Part shown: in pieces, positions 13,901-25,708 of the stretch
How positions within the stretch are numbered: the stretch's first letter is position 1
Layout of the letters: every line of letters begins with the position of its first letter
NCBI GenBank assembly: GCA_900239685.1
Contig: OENT01000095.1
Location: forward strand, 157,584 to 221,583
Length of the DNA: 64,000 nucleotides
Source of the DNA: Rotaria macrura
Lineage: Eukaryota; Rotifera; Eurotatoria; Philodinida; Philodinidae
Reading direction: 5' to 3'
Made by a program: the position numbers and the translations under genes
The notes under the pieces: model-generated
Seen by the model: only the letters and a program-made list of their open reading frames with translations
Databases searched by the model: none
What the model was told of the DNA's origin: nothing

Positions 13901-14725
13901 ATAATTAATTGATATATTTTTTCGACTAAGACGGAGTCATGCTGTTTGAAACTAAGAGTGAAGCGAACGTGATATGAAAGACAAAATTGCATTGTCAAAA
14001 TGAAAACGTATAATACAATGTTCTTGAAGGCAATATATGTATACATCGGTTAATTATATTCTTAGCAACAAATTGTTTTCTCGGAACATTTACATCGATT
14101 TTCCGTAATAGACAAGGTCTTTTGGTCACTGAAAAAAGATATCAGATACTCATTGTATATTGACGGGTAACAAATTTTCAAATCGTAGTACGTTGAAAAA
14201 TATGTCGTTGACGATCATAAAATGTAATGTATACTAGAGTTCAAGCAAATCTTTCATAACGAAATGGAAACACTATCATTTATGCTATACGTGTTATTTT
14301 TACTACTTTCAGAATTTTGGTCACTGGTACGTCTCATGGATGGTTTAAAAAGATCAATACACGAATTCATGTTGATCAAATATTAGAAGCTTGTGCATTG
14401 GAATGTCAAAAACTCGAAAGATTAGAAATTCAATGGGATGAAGAAACATTGAGATGGAATGAAAATAGTTCAAAATTTATTGATCATATTCGGTAGATTA
14501 TTGCGCGTTTTCTTCTTTTCATTATCGTAAATTTTATTGTTCTTCAATTTTAGAATTCGTTGCACAAAACTTCAATCATTGGTATTAGCTGATGGTGAAT
14601 ACTATGAACTTGTTCGATCGAATTTCGAACGAGCCGATCGTCAACGTGTTGTGCGTACGACGAAAACGGATCAAACCAGTATTGTTAGCCTACTCAATTA
14701 TTATAATGAGCTACGCTTTAACTGA
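10919..14725 (+). CDS. F-box / leucine-rich-repeat protein (FBXL family)
   Basis: Probable substrate receptor of an SCF (Skp1-Cul1-F-box) ubiquitin ligase. Secure exons: 12297-12774, 12843-12931, 12984-13161, 13242-13408, 13469-13671, 14313-14492, 14554-14725; phases agree throughout and give 488 residues. The F-box starts at once (LPEKVLLAIFSYL, then CARVCRLWRAIS, then LW), followed by leucine-rich repeats such as CPNLKHLTLDFS, PNLRVINLYG, HLECLALNFC and LQSLLLQNT. The C-terminus has a conserved-looking block, LVLADGEYYELVRSNFERAD. I know this as an animal-wide FBXL-like protein but cannot name the subfamily. The 5' end is uncertain: exon 10919-11080 (54 codons, MTELRRRTMTNP...) ends in phase 0 and splices cleanly to 12297, giving 542 residues, while an ATG at 11855 followed by a donor at 11921 would be an alternative first exon. 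A poly(A) signal follows at 14808. Confidence 0.87.
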
Positions 14726-14807
14726 TGTAAAATATGTGTGTGTGCGTGTCCATGCAGTGACTTAGTGTTTTTCGCTTCGTTTTTTTTCTTTCATGGCCAT
14801 CCTATTT

Positions 14808-14813
14808 AATAAA
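14808..14813 (+). terminator. Poly(A) signal AATAAA of the F-box gene
   Basis: AATAAA lies 83 bases after the stop codon at 14725, followed by an A-rich run; normal spacing for the 3' end of this gene. Confidence 0.65.
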
Positions 14814-15525
14814 AAAAACGACTAACTATTATTTGAGAGCATGTTCACCTTGTTGAATGTAAACATCAATCTTGTAGTCCTCATTGGCTGCGTGAAGTTA
14901 TTAACCTCGAAAAAATTATTTGTAAGTATTCAATATCAGATCGAAAAAAATAGAAGCATGATTGTATACACTGATGGTAGAAGCTGAAAAACAGAAAGCG
15001 AGAGAAAGTGAACCAACTACATAATGTGCCCAAGGTTTTAATTTTATATCAGTCAATCTATCACGATGCTTTAATGAGAAATATTGAAAATTGCTTTTTT
15101 GTTTTTGAATATAAATGATTATTTTTATCGTACGAAAAATTTTCAATATTATCCTTCACTTTGAATAAAGGTTGATGGCTATTCTGCTTTTATGCATTGA
15201 CATTTGATTGATATCAATAATATGCGCTTTGTGATTAATGATGAGTGACTATGATGCGAGATTATCTAATGATTTACAAGCAGATATTTTTTACCCCTCA
15301 CTCACTTTTTTTTCGATCTATCCTACACTGATTGGATAGTAACGGTGTTCACCTAGTGCCTTCACAAGGTGACAACAGAACCCACAAACCACAAATCAAT
15401 CGATTTTGGTAGTCATACTATCATTTTATTCTTTGTGGTTCTGAAGTCATATTGTGTCGTACCTGTCTCTCTTCTACCCTCATGATATCTCCTTCTTCCT
15501 CTCTTCAGTTTTTTTTCCTCAATTA

Positions 15526-15694
15526 ATCATTGTTGGACGCACTAAAAAGGTGCATGGCAAGCGAATCCTGAAGTCACTCAAGCGAATAAAATTCCATCGC
15601 TTTCCTTTCCCTCTCTCTGTCTGTCTCTCGCCCTTTCCCTCTCTCCTTCTATGTTTCAGCTCTATCCATGCATGATCGACTGGGCCTATATAAA
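15526..15694 (+). promoter_or_regulatory. Promoter of EF-hand family copy A
   Basis: Three blocks shared with other family copies. A distal block ATCATTGTTGGACGC at 15526-15540 recurs in all four genes. CATGCATGATCG at 15667-15678 is a palindrome-like motif shared exactly with C and D. The TATA box TATATAAA is at 15687-15694, 82 bases before the ATG. The shared spacing suggests co-regulation; function is inferred. Confidence 0.75.
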
Positions 15695-15775
15695 CATAGA
15701 TCAACTAGCAACTGTTTCTCACTTCTAACATTCATCAGTAAGTGTAATTTTCGCATTAACGATTAATAAACGAAA

Positions 15776-17651
15776 ATGGCTGACTTTGCATTCGAACAAG
15801 CCGATGTGAACAAGGACGGTCGTGTAAGTCTCGGCGAATTTCGTCAATATCTTGGTAGGTTGAGATTTGTTCCACTTCAACATGCTATCTCATTGACGCT
15901 ATTTACTCTCTTTTGCAGGCCAAAGTGCAGGCGCTGGTTTCGGTGCTGGTTCATCTTTCGAATCAGCATCACTTGGTGCTGGTGCAGGCTATGGTGCTAG
16001 CTCATCATTCGAATCGGCATCATTTGGTGCTGGTGCCGGTGGTGCAGGCTTTCAAGGAGCTTCGTTTGAATCATCATCTTCAGGTGCCGGTCTCGGTGCT
16101 GCTTACGATGGATCATACGCCGTAGGTGGTGGTTTCGGGGCTGGAGCGGGTGCTGGAGCAGGTGCTGGATCAAGCAGCTATGAATCATACACTAGTGGTG
16201 CTAGTTTCGGTGCCGGTGCCGGTGCTGGTGCTGGTGCTGGTTTTGGTGGTGATGCTTCATTCGCTGCTGGCGGAGCTGGTTTCGGTGGCAGTGCATCAAG
16301 CGCAAGTGTACAATATGCTACTGACGCTCAAGGTCTCTTCCAAGATCCAAACCCACAGATCATTCGTCGCGCAGCTGTCGGTGGCGTACAAACATATACA
16401 CAAAACATCAAAGTTCGATTCCTTCAACCACCACCAGTCCCACCTCCAGGCGTAAGCTATCTTGATCATCACTCATGTTCTGTACGATGAAATGCGGTTT
16501 TCTTTCTTACTCTAGCCACTCATCATCAAAGAAGTGCGTCCACCTCAACCACCTCCACCACCACCACTTCGCATTCGTCAACAAGCCCCACCTCTGCCAA
16601 CACCAGCACCACTCGTTCTTCGTGAAAAACCACCCGTACCACCCGCTGTAGTTGCTTCTCAAACGGTCATCCGTCGTTTGGCTGCTTTACCAGTTCCACC
16701 ACGATCAGTCATCATCGAACGTCTTCCACCCCTCCCACCCAAACCACGTTAGTATCTTCATCTATCGAGTATAGTACTGTTACAGTGTTGACGGTTGATT
16801 TCAGGTGACATCATCATCGAACGATGGGTTCCATACGGAGCTCAAGCTAAACGAAAAACCATCGTTCAACGTGCTGCTGCTGCTAAAGCTTATGCTGCAC
16901 CACGCAACGTCATCATTCAATACGAGGCAGTGCAGGTTCGCGTTGTTCGTCAATTTCAACGCCTCGGTGTTGTTGCAGCTAACCCAGCTGCCTATGTTCA
17001 ACAATATGGTGCTCAACTTCTTGATGCCTCATCACTTCTTGCTCAAGCTCGTGCTGCTGGTGTCGTAGAAGACATCGTAAGTTTATCATCAAATTCCTTT
17101 GCTTAACTTCAAGCATTTTATTTGTGTGTCATCAGTCAGCTCCAAGCGGTGGTGCTGCAGTCGGTTTCGGCGCTGGCACATACGGTGCCGAATCAGCTGG
17201 TGCTTCAGGAAGTTGGGGAGCTAGTGCTAGCGGTTTCGAAGGTGGTGCAAGTCTTGGTGGTGGTGCTGTTCTCGGTGGTGGTGCTTTTCTTGCTAGTGGT
17301 GCCGGTGCTGGTGTTGGTGGTGGCTTCGGTGTTTCATCATCGGATTCGTCAAACTTTTCATCAGGCAGTGCTAGTGGTTGGGAAGGTGGTGCCAGTGGTT
17401 GGGAAGGCGGTGTCGCACTCAGTGGTAGTGGTAGTGGTAATTATGGAGGATCATGGGGATCATCAAACTTCTCATCTGGTGGTAGCGGTTTAGGTGATGC
17501 TTTTGCTGCTGCCGATACCAACAGTAATGGTACTCTTGATGAAGGCGAATTCCGTAAATTCCTCAGTGAGTTTTCATCGAGATGAATATTACAATTACTT
17601 AGAAACGATTTATATTATCGTGCTCGTTTATTTCTAGATCAAAATCTTTGA
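15776..17651 (+). CDS. EF-hand-capped Gly-rich/Pro-repeat protein, copy A
   Basis: Unrecognised family; this is the longest copy (519 residues). Exons: 15776-15854, 15919-16451, 16516-16747, 16805-17076, 17136-17565, 17638-17651. The N-terminal EF-hand loop DVNKDGRVSLGE (10-21) is canonical. Then come a Gly/Ala/Ser-rich region with FESAS and FESSS blocks (27-156), a Pro-rich repeat core (172-322), an Ala/Gln segment (AAYVQQYGAQLLDASSLLAQ), a second Gly/Ser-rich region with two SGWEGG units, and a canonical C-terminal EF loop DTNSNGTLDEGE (499-510). No signal peptide or membrane segment, so a cytoplasmic structural role is more likely than secretion. The last intron (GTGAGT to TTTCTAG, phase 1) is placed by comparison with B, C and D and ends the protein in NQNL; reading through instead gives SEFSSR and a stop at 17585. 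GC content and codon use are clearly richer than the flanks. Confidence 0.88.
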
Positions 17652-17689
17652 GGAGTTAGCACTTCATCATCATACCAAACATTCAATTT

Positions 17690-17695
17690 AATAAA
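17690..17695 (+). terminator. Poly(A) signal AATAAA of copy A
   Basis: AATAAA 38 bases after the proposed stop at 17651, which favours the spliced six-exon ending over the read-through ending at 17585, although either is compatible. Confidence 0.6.
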
Positions 17696-18498
17696 TTTCC
17701 GATTCCGAAGTCAAAATGGCCAATGAACAAAAAATACATTCCAAAAACTACATCGATTGTAAGATGCAAGCATGATTATTGCAATTCTTGAAATCTAGTT
17801 TATTTTTTACTCGTTTCATTTCTTTTTCATCGCTTCTTTTAACTTTCATCTCTGTAGTTTATCATTGCTTCTTGTCTATTTCTTGTCATCGCATGGATTT
17901 TGGCTTCGATTTTTCTTATTTAAATACAATAGTGACAAATAAGAAAATTTTTTTATCTAGCATGTACTGACTAAATGACAAATAATTGAAGATTACGCAT
18001 TTGCCTGTGTATTCTTCTCACGATAGATTTTGATCGATAAATTCACTTTTAAACAATCGAGAAGTGTGCCATAAAATATATTTCATTACAACAAGAAATG
18101 ATACATAGATTGAAAGTAAACATCGAACGTAGTCATCGTTGGATTTGACATCTAATTATCTGATAGCAGAGAAAAGCGAATACAAATCCAAATCATGATT
18201 CAACTATCTGCTTCTACGAAATTCTCACATCTGATTAATCACTTTGTTTCATGAATAACACATACTATGCAGTATGATACTATATGAGAGTACACTTGTT
18301 TATTCTATGTAAATAGAAAAACCTTTCTCATTGTGTTGTAAAAAATCACGATGAGTTTCACAGAATCTATTCATTTCTCTATTATATTTTCTAACTAAAA
18401 ATTAAAATGACACAATAAGAAAACCCTATCTATGTACAATCAATTGTCATTGTAAACTTTTCTTGTTTCGAAAAAGATTTCAGTTTAAATTCAATAAT

Positions 18499-19148
18499 AT
18501 GTGCTCAATGATTTTGAATGCAATCATTAACAAACTCTTTGACTTGTAATTAACGAATTTATTTTCATGTATTTCTCTTACAATTCATCCAGCAATATTT
18601 CTAAAAGTATTTCTGTTCATTGCATGCGAAAAAATCCTACAAGTCGGCTTATTTTAAACAAGTTCGAAATTCGACTGTCTCTTGTCTTGACTATTAATAT
18701 ACAAGTGTCAGCATCAGATAAATTGATTTTCTAAAGTCAGTACAATTCTTGTCTTACAATAATGAGAATGAATAGCTTTTAATTTGCAACTTCTTCAATG
18801 GCTAAATAATGATCATTGATAAAAATAGATAAAATCGGAGAAACAGCCACGTCGATATTATGTATTCAAGGATGGCAAGAAATGATTTGTCAGTGACGGC
18901 GAGAGTGCTTCTGCGATTATCATTTGCTGTAAACGAATGAAGTCAATCGAGTATGAAAATCATCGATAGAGAACGGACATCTGATTCTTGACTGGAAACC
19001 ATCGTAATGGTATGAGAAAACAAAAGCAGAATTTTCCACGTGTCTCTGTGTAATGTTAGCAATAGGTGATGAAATCATATTAAAGAAATAAATCGGAGAT
19101 TGTAGTTCTCAAGTATAGACTAGTCGTGATAAACAGTGGCTAGGCGTT
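18499..19148. repeat. 650-bp direct repeat, first copy
   Basis: Matches 25709-26358 in the same orientation with about three differences seen by eye (for example GTGCTC versus GTGCAC, and AACGAATTT versus AACGAGTTT). Similarity stops sharply at both ends. No open frame, terminal inverted repeat or target duplication was found. It lies about 0.85 kb downstream of copy A. Confidence 0.93.
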
Positions 19149-21574
19149 CATTCACTGATTAACAGAATTAACATAGTATTTTTGTATATGCAATGGTAAG
19201 TAATAAATTGTTCAAGTTGAATGAATGAGAGAATGCTGGTAGTTAAACTAATGATGAGGAATTAATGAAAAAATATTTTTATGTTGTATGCTACTCTTAA
19301 TTTGATATTCACGATGGAAAAATATAATTAAATCGAGATATACAATTTTGATTTGAAAATGAATAGCCCGATATTCATTAGGTAACTGAGTATTAATTAT
19401 ATTTAATCTCATATAGTTTCTTGCTCTTCGAATAAGAAATACATTCAGGGAAATCAGTGCAGATAAAACTTAATAGAACGATGTCAAGTGTATTTATTAT
19501 TATTCTTAGTTAAATTAGTTAAACGATTTTTTGAGTGCATTCGAGTCTTGCCAATCCAATAACACTATGGATGAGACAAAACAGAATCCAATTATTTTGA
19601 TTTTCTTGAAATTCTTATCGATGTAATTGTGACTCGTGACATTCGTTGTCAATCTGAGTAAAATTCAAAAAATTTGTCAGTTGACAATAAAATATTGCAG
19701 AATATTCTCGAACGTCGTCACTTGATAATCACTAGTCAACTACGTGTTATGTAACATGTAGATATTCATTTACTTCAGTTAGACCTTGTAATTATTTGCA
19801 CGGGTAACCCCATGTGTCTTACCTGAAGGTTTTTTTTCTCTTTGTTTTGAATCAAAACAAACAAGTGACGACGATGATTATAGATGTTATCCCGATTTTA
19901 GTGTCAATCATCTTCATCATAGAGGAAAAAACCAAATTTTCAAGCCATTAGACCATGTTTATTGTAGCACATTATATTTTATTTTGAGTTACTTACCACT
20001 TTAATACAATATTCAACATGTTTCGAAATGAATGGTAATTTGATACTTCAATAATCTTTATCAAAGGATATAGCACATAGAACATTGCCAACAGTGAATC
20101 ATCTGGTAGAATTCATCCACTAGTAAAAAAAATAAACTCGTTTTGTTGCTGCATTTTCTTGTGACTTTATATTAGCTAGCTATTACTAGGTTTCCTAATT
20201 CACATTTAAATCGATAGATCATGTCTTTATTGTTGTGTTACAATGTGTCCTTGAATGAGAAGAGAAAGCCTAATTTTATTTAGTAAAATTGGTAGCAAAT
20301 TATGAAAAGCGATCTGTTTTTATTGAGTTTTATTTTCATGACTAAAGTGAAAATATCAAATAGTGATGATACTATGGTGAATAAATGCAATATAAAAAAT
20401 GTCGCAGAAAATGATCAATGTGAACAAAGATCAAAAATATTGCTTAAAATAACATTTTTACTTGATCATTATACTTCTGATAACGAAATACTTTATGATT
20501 GATCATTGGAAAAAGAAAAAGAACGACAATTGTTTATTCAACCCAATACTCGTTTTCAATAATATAAATAAAAATGCGTATTTGGTGTGATTAAGATTGT
20601 CTTCGTAACTATTCGACTTACTCATGGCCACACTTTCAACTTCGTCATTTTAGTACATCAATATCAGTTGCATTTGATATTTACAAATCTAATATTTTTG
20701 TTGAAGAAAAAAACATTAAAAAACTTCTTAATAATACATTTATAGTTCTCACATGCTAGAAATCTTAGTTCATTTTGAACTCCTATAATGCTTATTTAAT
20801 TAAATAAAAAACCATTCAATAATCTTATTGAATATTATTTCAAATATTTAGAGCAATTTAAAAATGTATGAATAGTTCGAAAGCGACAAAAAGAGGTCAC
20901 AACGTTCTGTTTTTAATATATATATATTATTTTCTCAAATTTTGAAAGAATTTGAATGGCAATCAGTGCAATATTTTGGACCAGTGCTATTGTCGTGGTA
21001 TAATAGCATTTATTCAGTATTTAGAATAACTTTAATCTTTTCTCTAGTGACGACGTAATGCAGATTAGTAGAAGTATTTAAAAAAAGACTCGTTGACTGC
21101 GTAGTTCATAGAGAGACGATCAATAGCAACATTAAGTCCCAGAGTATACTTGTCTTCTTATCTAACGGGGAGCTTTTTTGTGAAGTGAAGCTTTAGTGAG
21201 ACGAATTCTACTTTCATATGTATTCATTTTTTAAATCGTCTACTGTGGTCATGCATGATCTTTTATTATTTTATTTCAATCTCTGAAAAAATTGGCAATG
21301 TTTGAGAAATATTCCATCTAGTTGTTTCGATGCGTTCTGGGTAAATATAAAAAAGAATTATACGTGTTAAACACGAAGACAAAGGTGTATCATCGTAGAG
21401 CTGTGAAAAGATAATTAAGAAAATCTATAAATTTTCACTATTGAGTACAGATATTCAAACAAGAAATACATATTTTTCTTTATTTAACGGATGGATGTGA
21501 ATAAATAGTGACTAATCAAAGCTACTTATATCAAGTTTAAAAATCAATTGGTAACAAATATAAATTTTATTACG

Positions 21575-21901
21575 TTATAAGCAGCTTAAAAGTTCAATGA
21601 AGAAGCCAACTCGCCTGTTATCTAGTTCTATGAGTTGTTGTGTAAGTACTGACGCCCAATATGTGTTAACTAAATAGTTATGAAATTCTTTGAGAATCCA
21701 TTTAAAATTGGTTTCACAACTTTTGAGAGCTCTATCACGCTCCTGAATGGTTTGAAACAAAAACTTGCTTTCTTAGTCATCCATGGCTTCCTCTTTTGCA
21801 AATCTGAGAATTTTGAATCTCTTTGTTTGATTCATAGCAACTATAAAAATTTCAACATGCACAATATCTCGATCATTAAGAAGTGAATCAACGTTTATAA
21901 A
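21575..21901 (-). pseudogene. Coding-like fragment, possibly a decayed exon
   Basis: Reading the reverse strand from about 21901 gives over 100 codons interrupted by a single TAA at 21773-21775 and ending at a stop at 21575. Composition is protein-like, with charged and aromatic residues well mixed (SCETNFKWILKEFHNYLVN). I do not recognise it. It could be a broken gene, a transposon fragment, or one or two exons of an unannotated gene; chance cannot be excluded. Confidence 0.3.
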
Positions 21902-22195
21902 CTATCATCTATCATCGATTTAGTTTGATGATGCTTTTTTTCGCAAGGTCTATCGGGCAAAAATTATTAATACTAATCGGTGTCCTTTTATGCCGACCAC
22001 AAGTCAAATAATGATTCGAATCCTCCCCCACAGCCCTTCTCAATAGTTAGACACAAATCAGTTTGTTTTCGTTACATTAATGATAACGTTAATGATTACA
22101 ATTGAAGGTTTGCAGTTGGGTAGTCACGTCATACCTTTCTATTTTTTTCCTACGATATCTCTCTCTTTTCGCATACCGATTTTTGCCATGCAGTA

Positions 22196-22338
22196 ATCAT
22201 TGTTTGACGTACAAAAGCGACCTTGACAAGCAAGCAAAGAAGGCACCCATGCTCGAAAATATACCAGCGTCTCTCTCTCTCTCCCGCTTTCCCTTATTTG
22301 CTTTTTATCTATCTATAATCGCATATGACAGTATAAAT
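22196..22338 (+). promoter_or_regulatory. Promoter of EF-hand family copy B (diverged)
   Basis: Keeps the distal block ATCATTGTTTGACGT (22196-22210), followed by ACCTTGACAAGCAAGC-like sequence also seen in copy D. The TATA box is TATAAAT at 22332-22338. Unlike A, C and D it lacks the CATGCATGATCG motif next to the TATA box, so its expression may differ. Confidence 0.65.
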
Positions 22339-22417
22339 ACTGATCCATCGTTAGACTTTCTTCATGCTTTACATTAAACAGTAAATCGTCAACTCACATT
22401 AACAATATAAAACGACA

Positions 22418-23898
22418 ATGGCTGACGCTGCTTTTCAACAAGCTGATCTCAACAGCGACGGTGTTGTAGATCTCGGTGAATTCAAGCAATTCCTCGGTAA
22501 GCTAATCTTATTTATTTTGATGTGCATGTATCAATAGAAGTTGTGCATCTCGCTTGATTTAGGTGCCGGTTCAGGTGCAGGCTGGAGTTCAGGTGGTAGC
22601 TGGAGTGCTGATGCTGGTGCTGGTGCAGGATGGAGTTCTGGTGGTAGCTGGGGTGCTGGTGCTAGTGCTGGTGGATCAAGTTATGACTTTTCATCATCCG
22701 GTGCTGCTGACTTTGGTGGATCCTATGATGCTTCCTACTCTGTAGGCGGTGGTTTCAGTGGTGGTGCTGGTTTCNNNNNNNNNNNNNNNNNNNNNNNNNN
22801 NNNNNNNNNNNNNNNNNNNNNNNNNNNNNNNNNNNNNNNNNNNNNNNNNNNNNNNNNNNNNNNNNNNNNNNNNNNNNNNNNNNNNNNNNNNNNNNNNNNN
22901 NNNNNNNNNNNNCACCACCTCCACTCCGTGTTCGTCAACAAGCCCCACCTCTCCCAACACCACCACCACTCGTTCTCCGTGAACGACCACCTCAACCACC
23001 ACCAGTAGTGGCTTCTCAAACTGTCATCCGTCGTTTACCTGGTCTACCAGTTCCACCACGATCAGTCATCATCGAACGTCTTCCACCCCTCCCACCCAAA
23101 CCACGTTAGTATCTTCATCTATCGAGTATAGTTCTGTTACAGTGTTGACGGTTGATTTCAGGTGACATCATCATCGAACGATGGGTTCCATATGGACCAC
23201 AACCCAAACGAAAAGTCATCGTTCAACGTGCTGCTGCCGCTAAAGCTTATGCTGCACCACGCAACGTGATTATTCAATACGAACAAAGTTCAGCTAATGT
23301 TGTTCGTCAATTCCAAAACCTTGGTGTTGTTTCTGGTAACCCAGCTGCCTATGTACAACAATATGGTGCTCAACTTCTTGATGCCTCATCACTTCTTGCT
23401 CAAGCTCGTGCTGCCGGTGTTGTCGAAGATCTCGTATGTACTTCATCATAATCCTAGTGTAGCATTTAGCCATCGATTTATTGTTGTGAGTTTTTAGTCA
23501 GCTCCAAGCGGTGGTGCTGCTGTCGGTTTCGGTGCTAACTCATACGGATTCGAATCAGCTGGTGGTTCAGCTGGTTGGGATAGTGGTGCTAGCTTTGGTG
23601 GATCATTCGAATCATCAAGCGGATGGGAAGGTGGTGCCAGTGGATGGGAAGGCGGCGCCAGCTTCAGCGGTGGTAGCAGTTGGGACAGTGGAGCCAGCTT
23701 TGGTGAATCATCAAGCTTTTCATCGGGTGGCGGTTTCGATGGCGCATCAGCTCTCTTTGCTGCAGCTGATACCAACAGCAGTGGTAGCCTTGACATCAAC
23801 GAATTCCGTAAACTCTTTGGTAAGCGTTTTCATGAGAAATAGTTTGTGTTTATTGATGTGTTTCATAATATATTTTTTCTTCAGGCGGAAAGCTCTAA
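22418..23898 (+). CDS. EF-hand-capped Gly-rich/Pro-repeat protein, copy B (interrupted by sequence gap)
   Basis: Same family as copy A. Exons visible: 22418-22496, 22563 to the gap, gap to 23104, 23162-23433, 23498-23819, 23885-23898. N-terminal EF loop DLNSDGVVDLGE and C-terminal loop DTNSSGSLDINE are both canonical; the protein ends FGGKL. The gap removes the end of exon 2, intron 2 and the start of exon 3. By comparison with copy C about 270 bases should be missing, but only 138 N are present. Exon 2, intron 4 and exon 5 resemble copy C, while exon 3, intron 3 and exon 4 match copy D. No stop or frameshift is seen outside the gap, so the gene is probably intact. Confidence 0.83.
22775..22912. 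other. Assembly gap (138 N)
   Basis: A run of N inside copy B. It lies in glycine-rich, low-complexity coding sequence shared by four paralogues, which is a likely reason for the assembly break. Its length is probably not the true size. Confidence 0.99.
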
Positions 23899-25708
23899 AA
23901 TACTAGCAGCAGCTTATCATCCTCTCAATTATTCCGCACAATATCATATTAGAAATACATATTGCTTAATGAAAATTCAATAATTTATAAAACTATAGTG
24001 GTTTCAACACGAAAGGATAACTATTGTTCATGATGAAATCCAATTCATGTATTTTACTAGCTTTTCTTCATCCGCAGTGCTTAGTTTATGATATATTGTC
24101 GTTCTCTATCCTTTTGTTTTACTTAGTCTGAGTGTTATCATGTAGTTTTTTATTTTGATTTTTCATTATAGAATAAAAGTATAATTTCAAAAATGAGTTA
24201 ACTTTGTATTCGACTTTAAAAGTATGATGAACGATTGGAAGATGAATATATCTGTTTACACACATGGAGAATCTATTAACCATCTTTGAATTCTCACGCA
24301 TCGAATAATACCCTATGAACTTACTATCCTAATAATGATGTGTTATTAATTAATCGAGAAAATGAACACCATTCCAAATTATCTCGAACTTCATAAAAAT
24401 TAACAATCGAGGGCTAATCGCAAAACATGATATAACAATGGAAAACTATCATGTCAATTTTGTGGATACAGGAATGACTAAGAAGTACTATGAACTATAG
24501 GAATTGAGTATGCTTTCGACAATCTTCTGGTAATTTCTGTTTCCTTGATAATCAGTGTTACCCTAAATTGTCTCTTCTTTCACGGTAAACTCCGATATCC
24601 TGGAAATATTTTGATGAAGCGAAGTCTTGATTAGTTATTAAGTCTCGAATATCAATGATTATTCTTGACTTTATCTAGGTTATATGTTTTACATACCGAT
24701 CAGTCAAGGAGAAATTCACTGGAGCTTGACTTTTGTTTACTAGATCGAAGTCATTGAGTTTGATCAGCTCATGAGTAGGCAAAGCCAACATGATTTATCG
24801 GCTTGTGTTTCTTTTGTGCTGTTGTGTTCTCTATCGGCTGCTTTCGTCGTTACAAACAGGGTGCGAACAACTCATGTTAAATACACTATAACTACAAAAA
24901 GCTGCTAATCGTCACTCTGAAAATTTACTGCCTCTCACTTTTTTCAGAAATTTTAAATTATTTACTTCGTGTTCCATACTTTTTCTCAACATGCTGCTCT
25001 CTTTCGATAGACATGGCGAGTATGATGATTTTATTTATTTGTGAGAAAACGAGACGGCATTAAAAATGAGAATTGTTTCAAATAATTATCTGTCTTTATT
25101 ACAAGCATACAAGACGTTTGTTTCTCGATAAATAACTATGTTTATCTTTTAGATACTTGCTTGCTATGGCTAAATCATTTGGTCTCACCTTTTTATCTTA
25201 AGATTACTTGTTGAAACATCTATCGACTGAATGTCTTAATATCGAGTTTTGAAAATTTTGAACAATTTAACTTTTAACGACAGGAGTATATCCATGGTAC
25301 TATAATAATTATTTCAATGACTTTTCGATTCTAAATAATCAATACTTTCTATTACTATTCTTTCATACGAAGACGATTTAGCATAATCCTGCAATTTATT
25401 TGAAAGATCTAAAGTAGCATTATCAATTTGCGTTAAAAGCATAACATTGGAGAATGAATGATATTATGTATTGTTGTCTTTTATTCAGCTTAAGAATACA
25501 CAGAACAAACAAAAAATCGTTAGTTTAAGTTCAGACGACAACAGCAAAAACAACTAAAGATAATTTTTGTATCATTCTTCAATTAGTAAGATTGTAGGAA
25601 AGCGTAGATTCATCATGATGATTGACAATATATTCACCAAAGCGAATGTTGTTTTTAAATCTGCTTTTACCGTCTATCAGGAGAAGAAACATTCTATGAA
25701 TAATTCGC

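Larger units (their letters stand above)
17696..22195. other. Intergenic region between copies A and B
   Basis: Holds the first copy of a 650-bp repeat (18499-19148) and one coding-like fragment on the reverse strand (21575-21901), both listed separately. Otherwise AT-rich DNA with no exon I can support. Confidence 0.5.

Noticed and set aside
16801..17106. Other-frame and opposite-strand open frames over the EF-hand genes
   Set aside because: They arise from the repetitive, GC-richer coding sequence and recur as mirror images in all four copies.
17566..17585. Read-through ending SEFSSR for copy A
   Set aside because: A GTGAGT donor in the same position and phase as the last intron of B, C and D, with a TTTCTAG acceptor downstream, makes the spliced ending more likely; kept only as an alternative.
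24790..24895. 34-codon frame with a signal-peptide-like start (MIYRLVFLLCCC)
   Set aside because: Too short, no donor in phase and no downstream exon.
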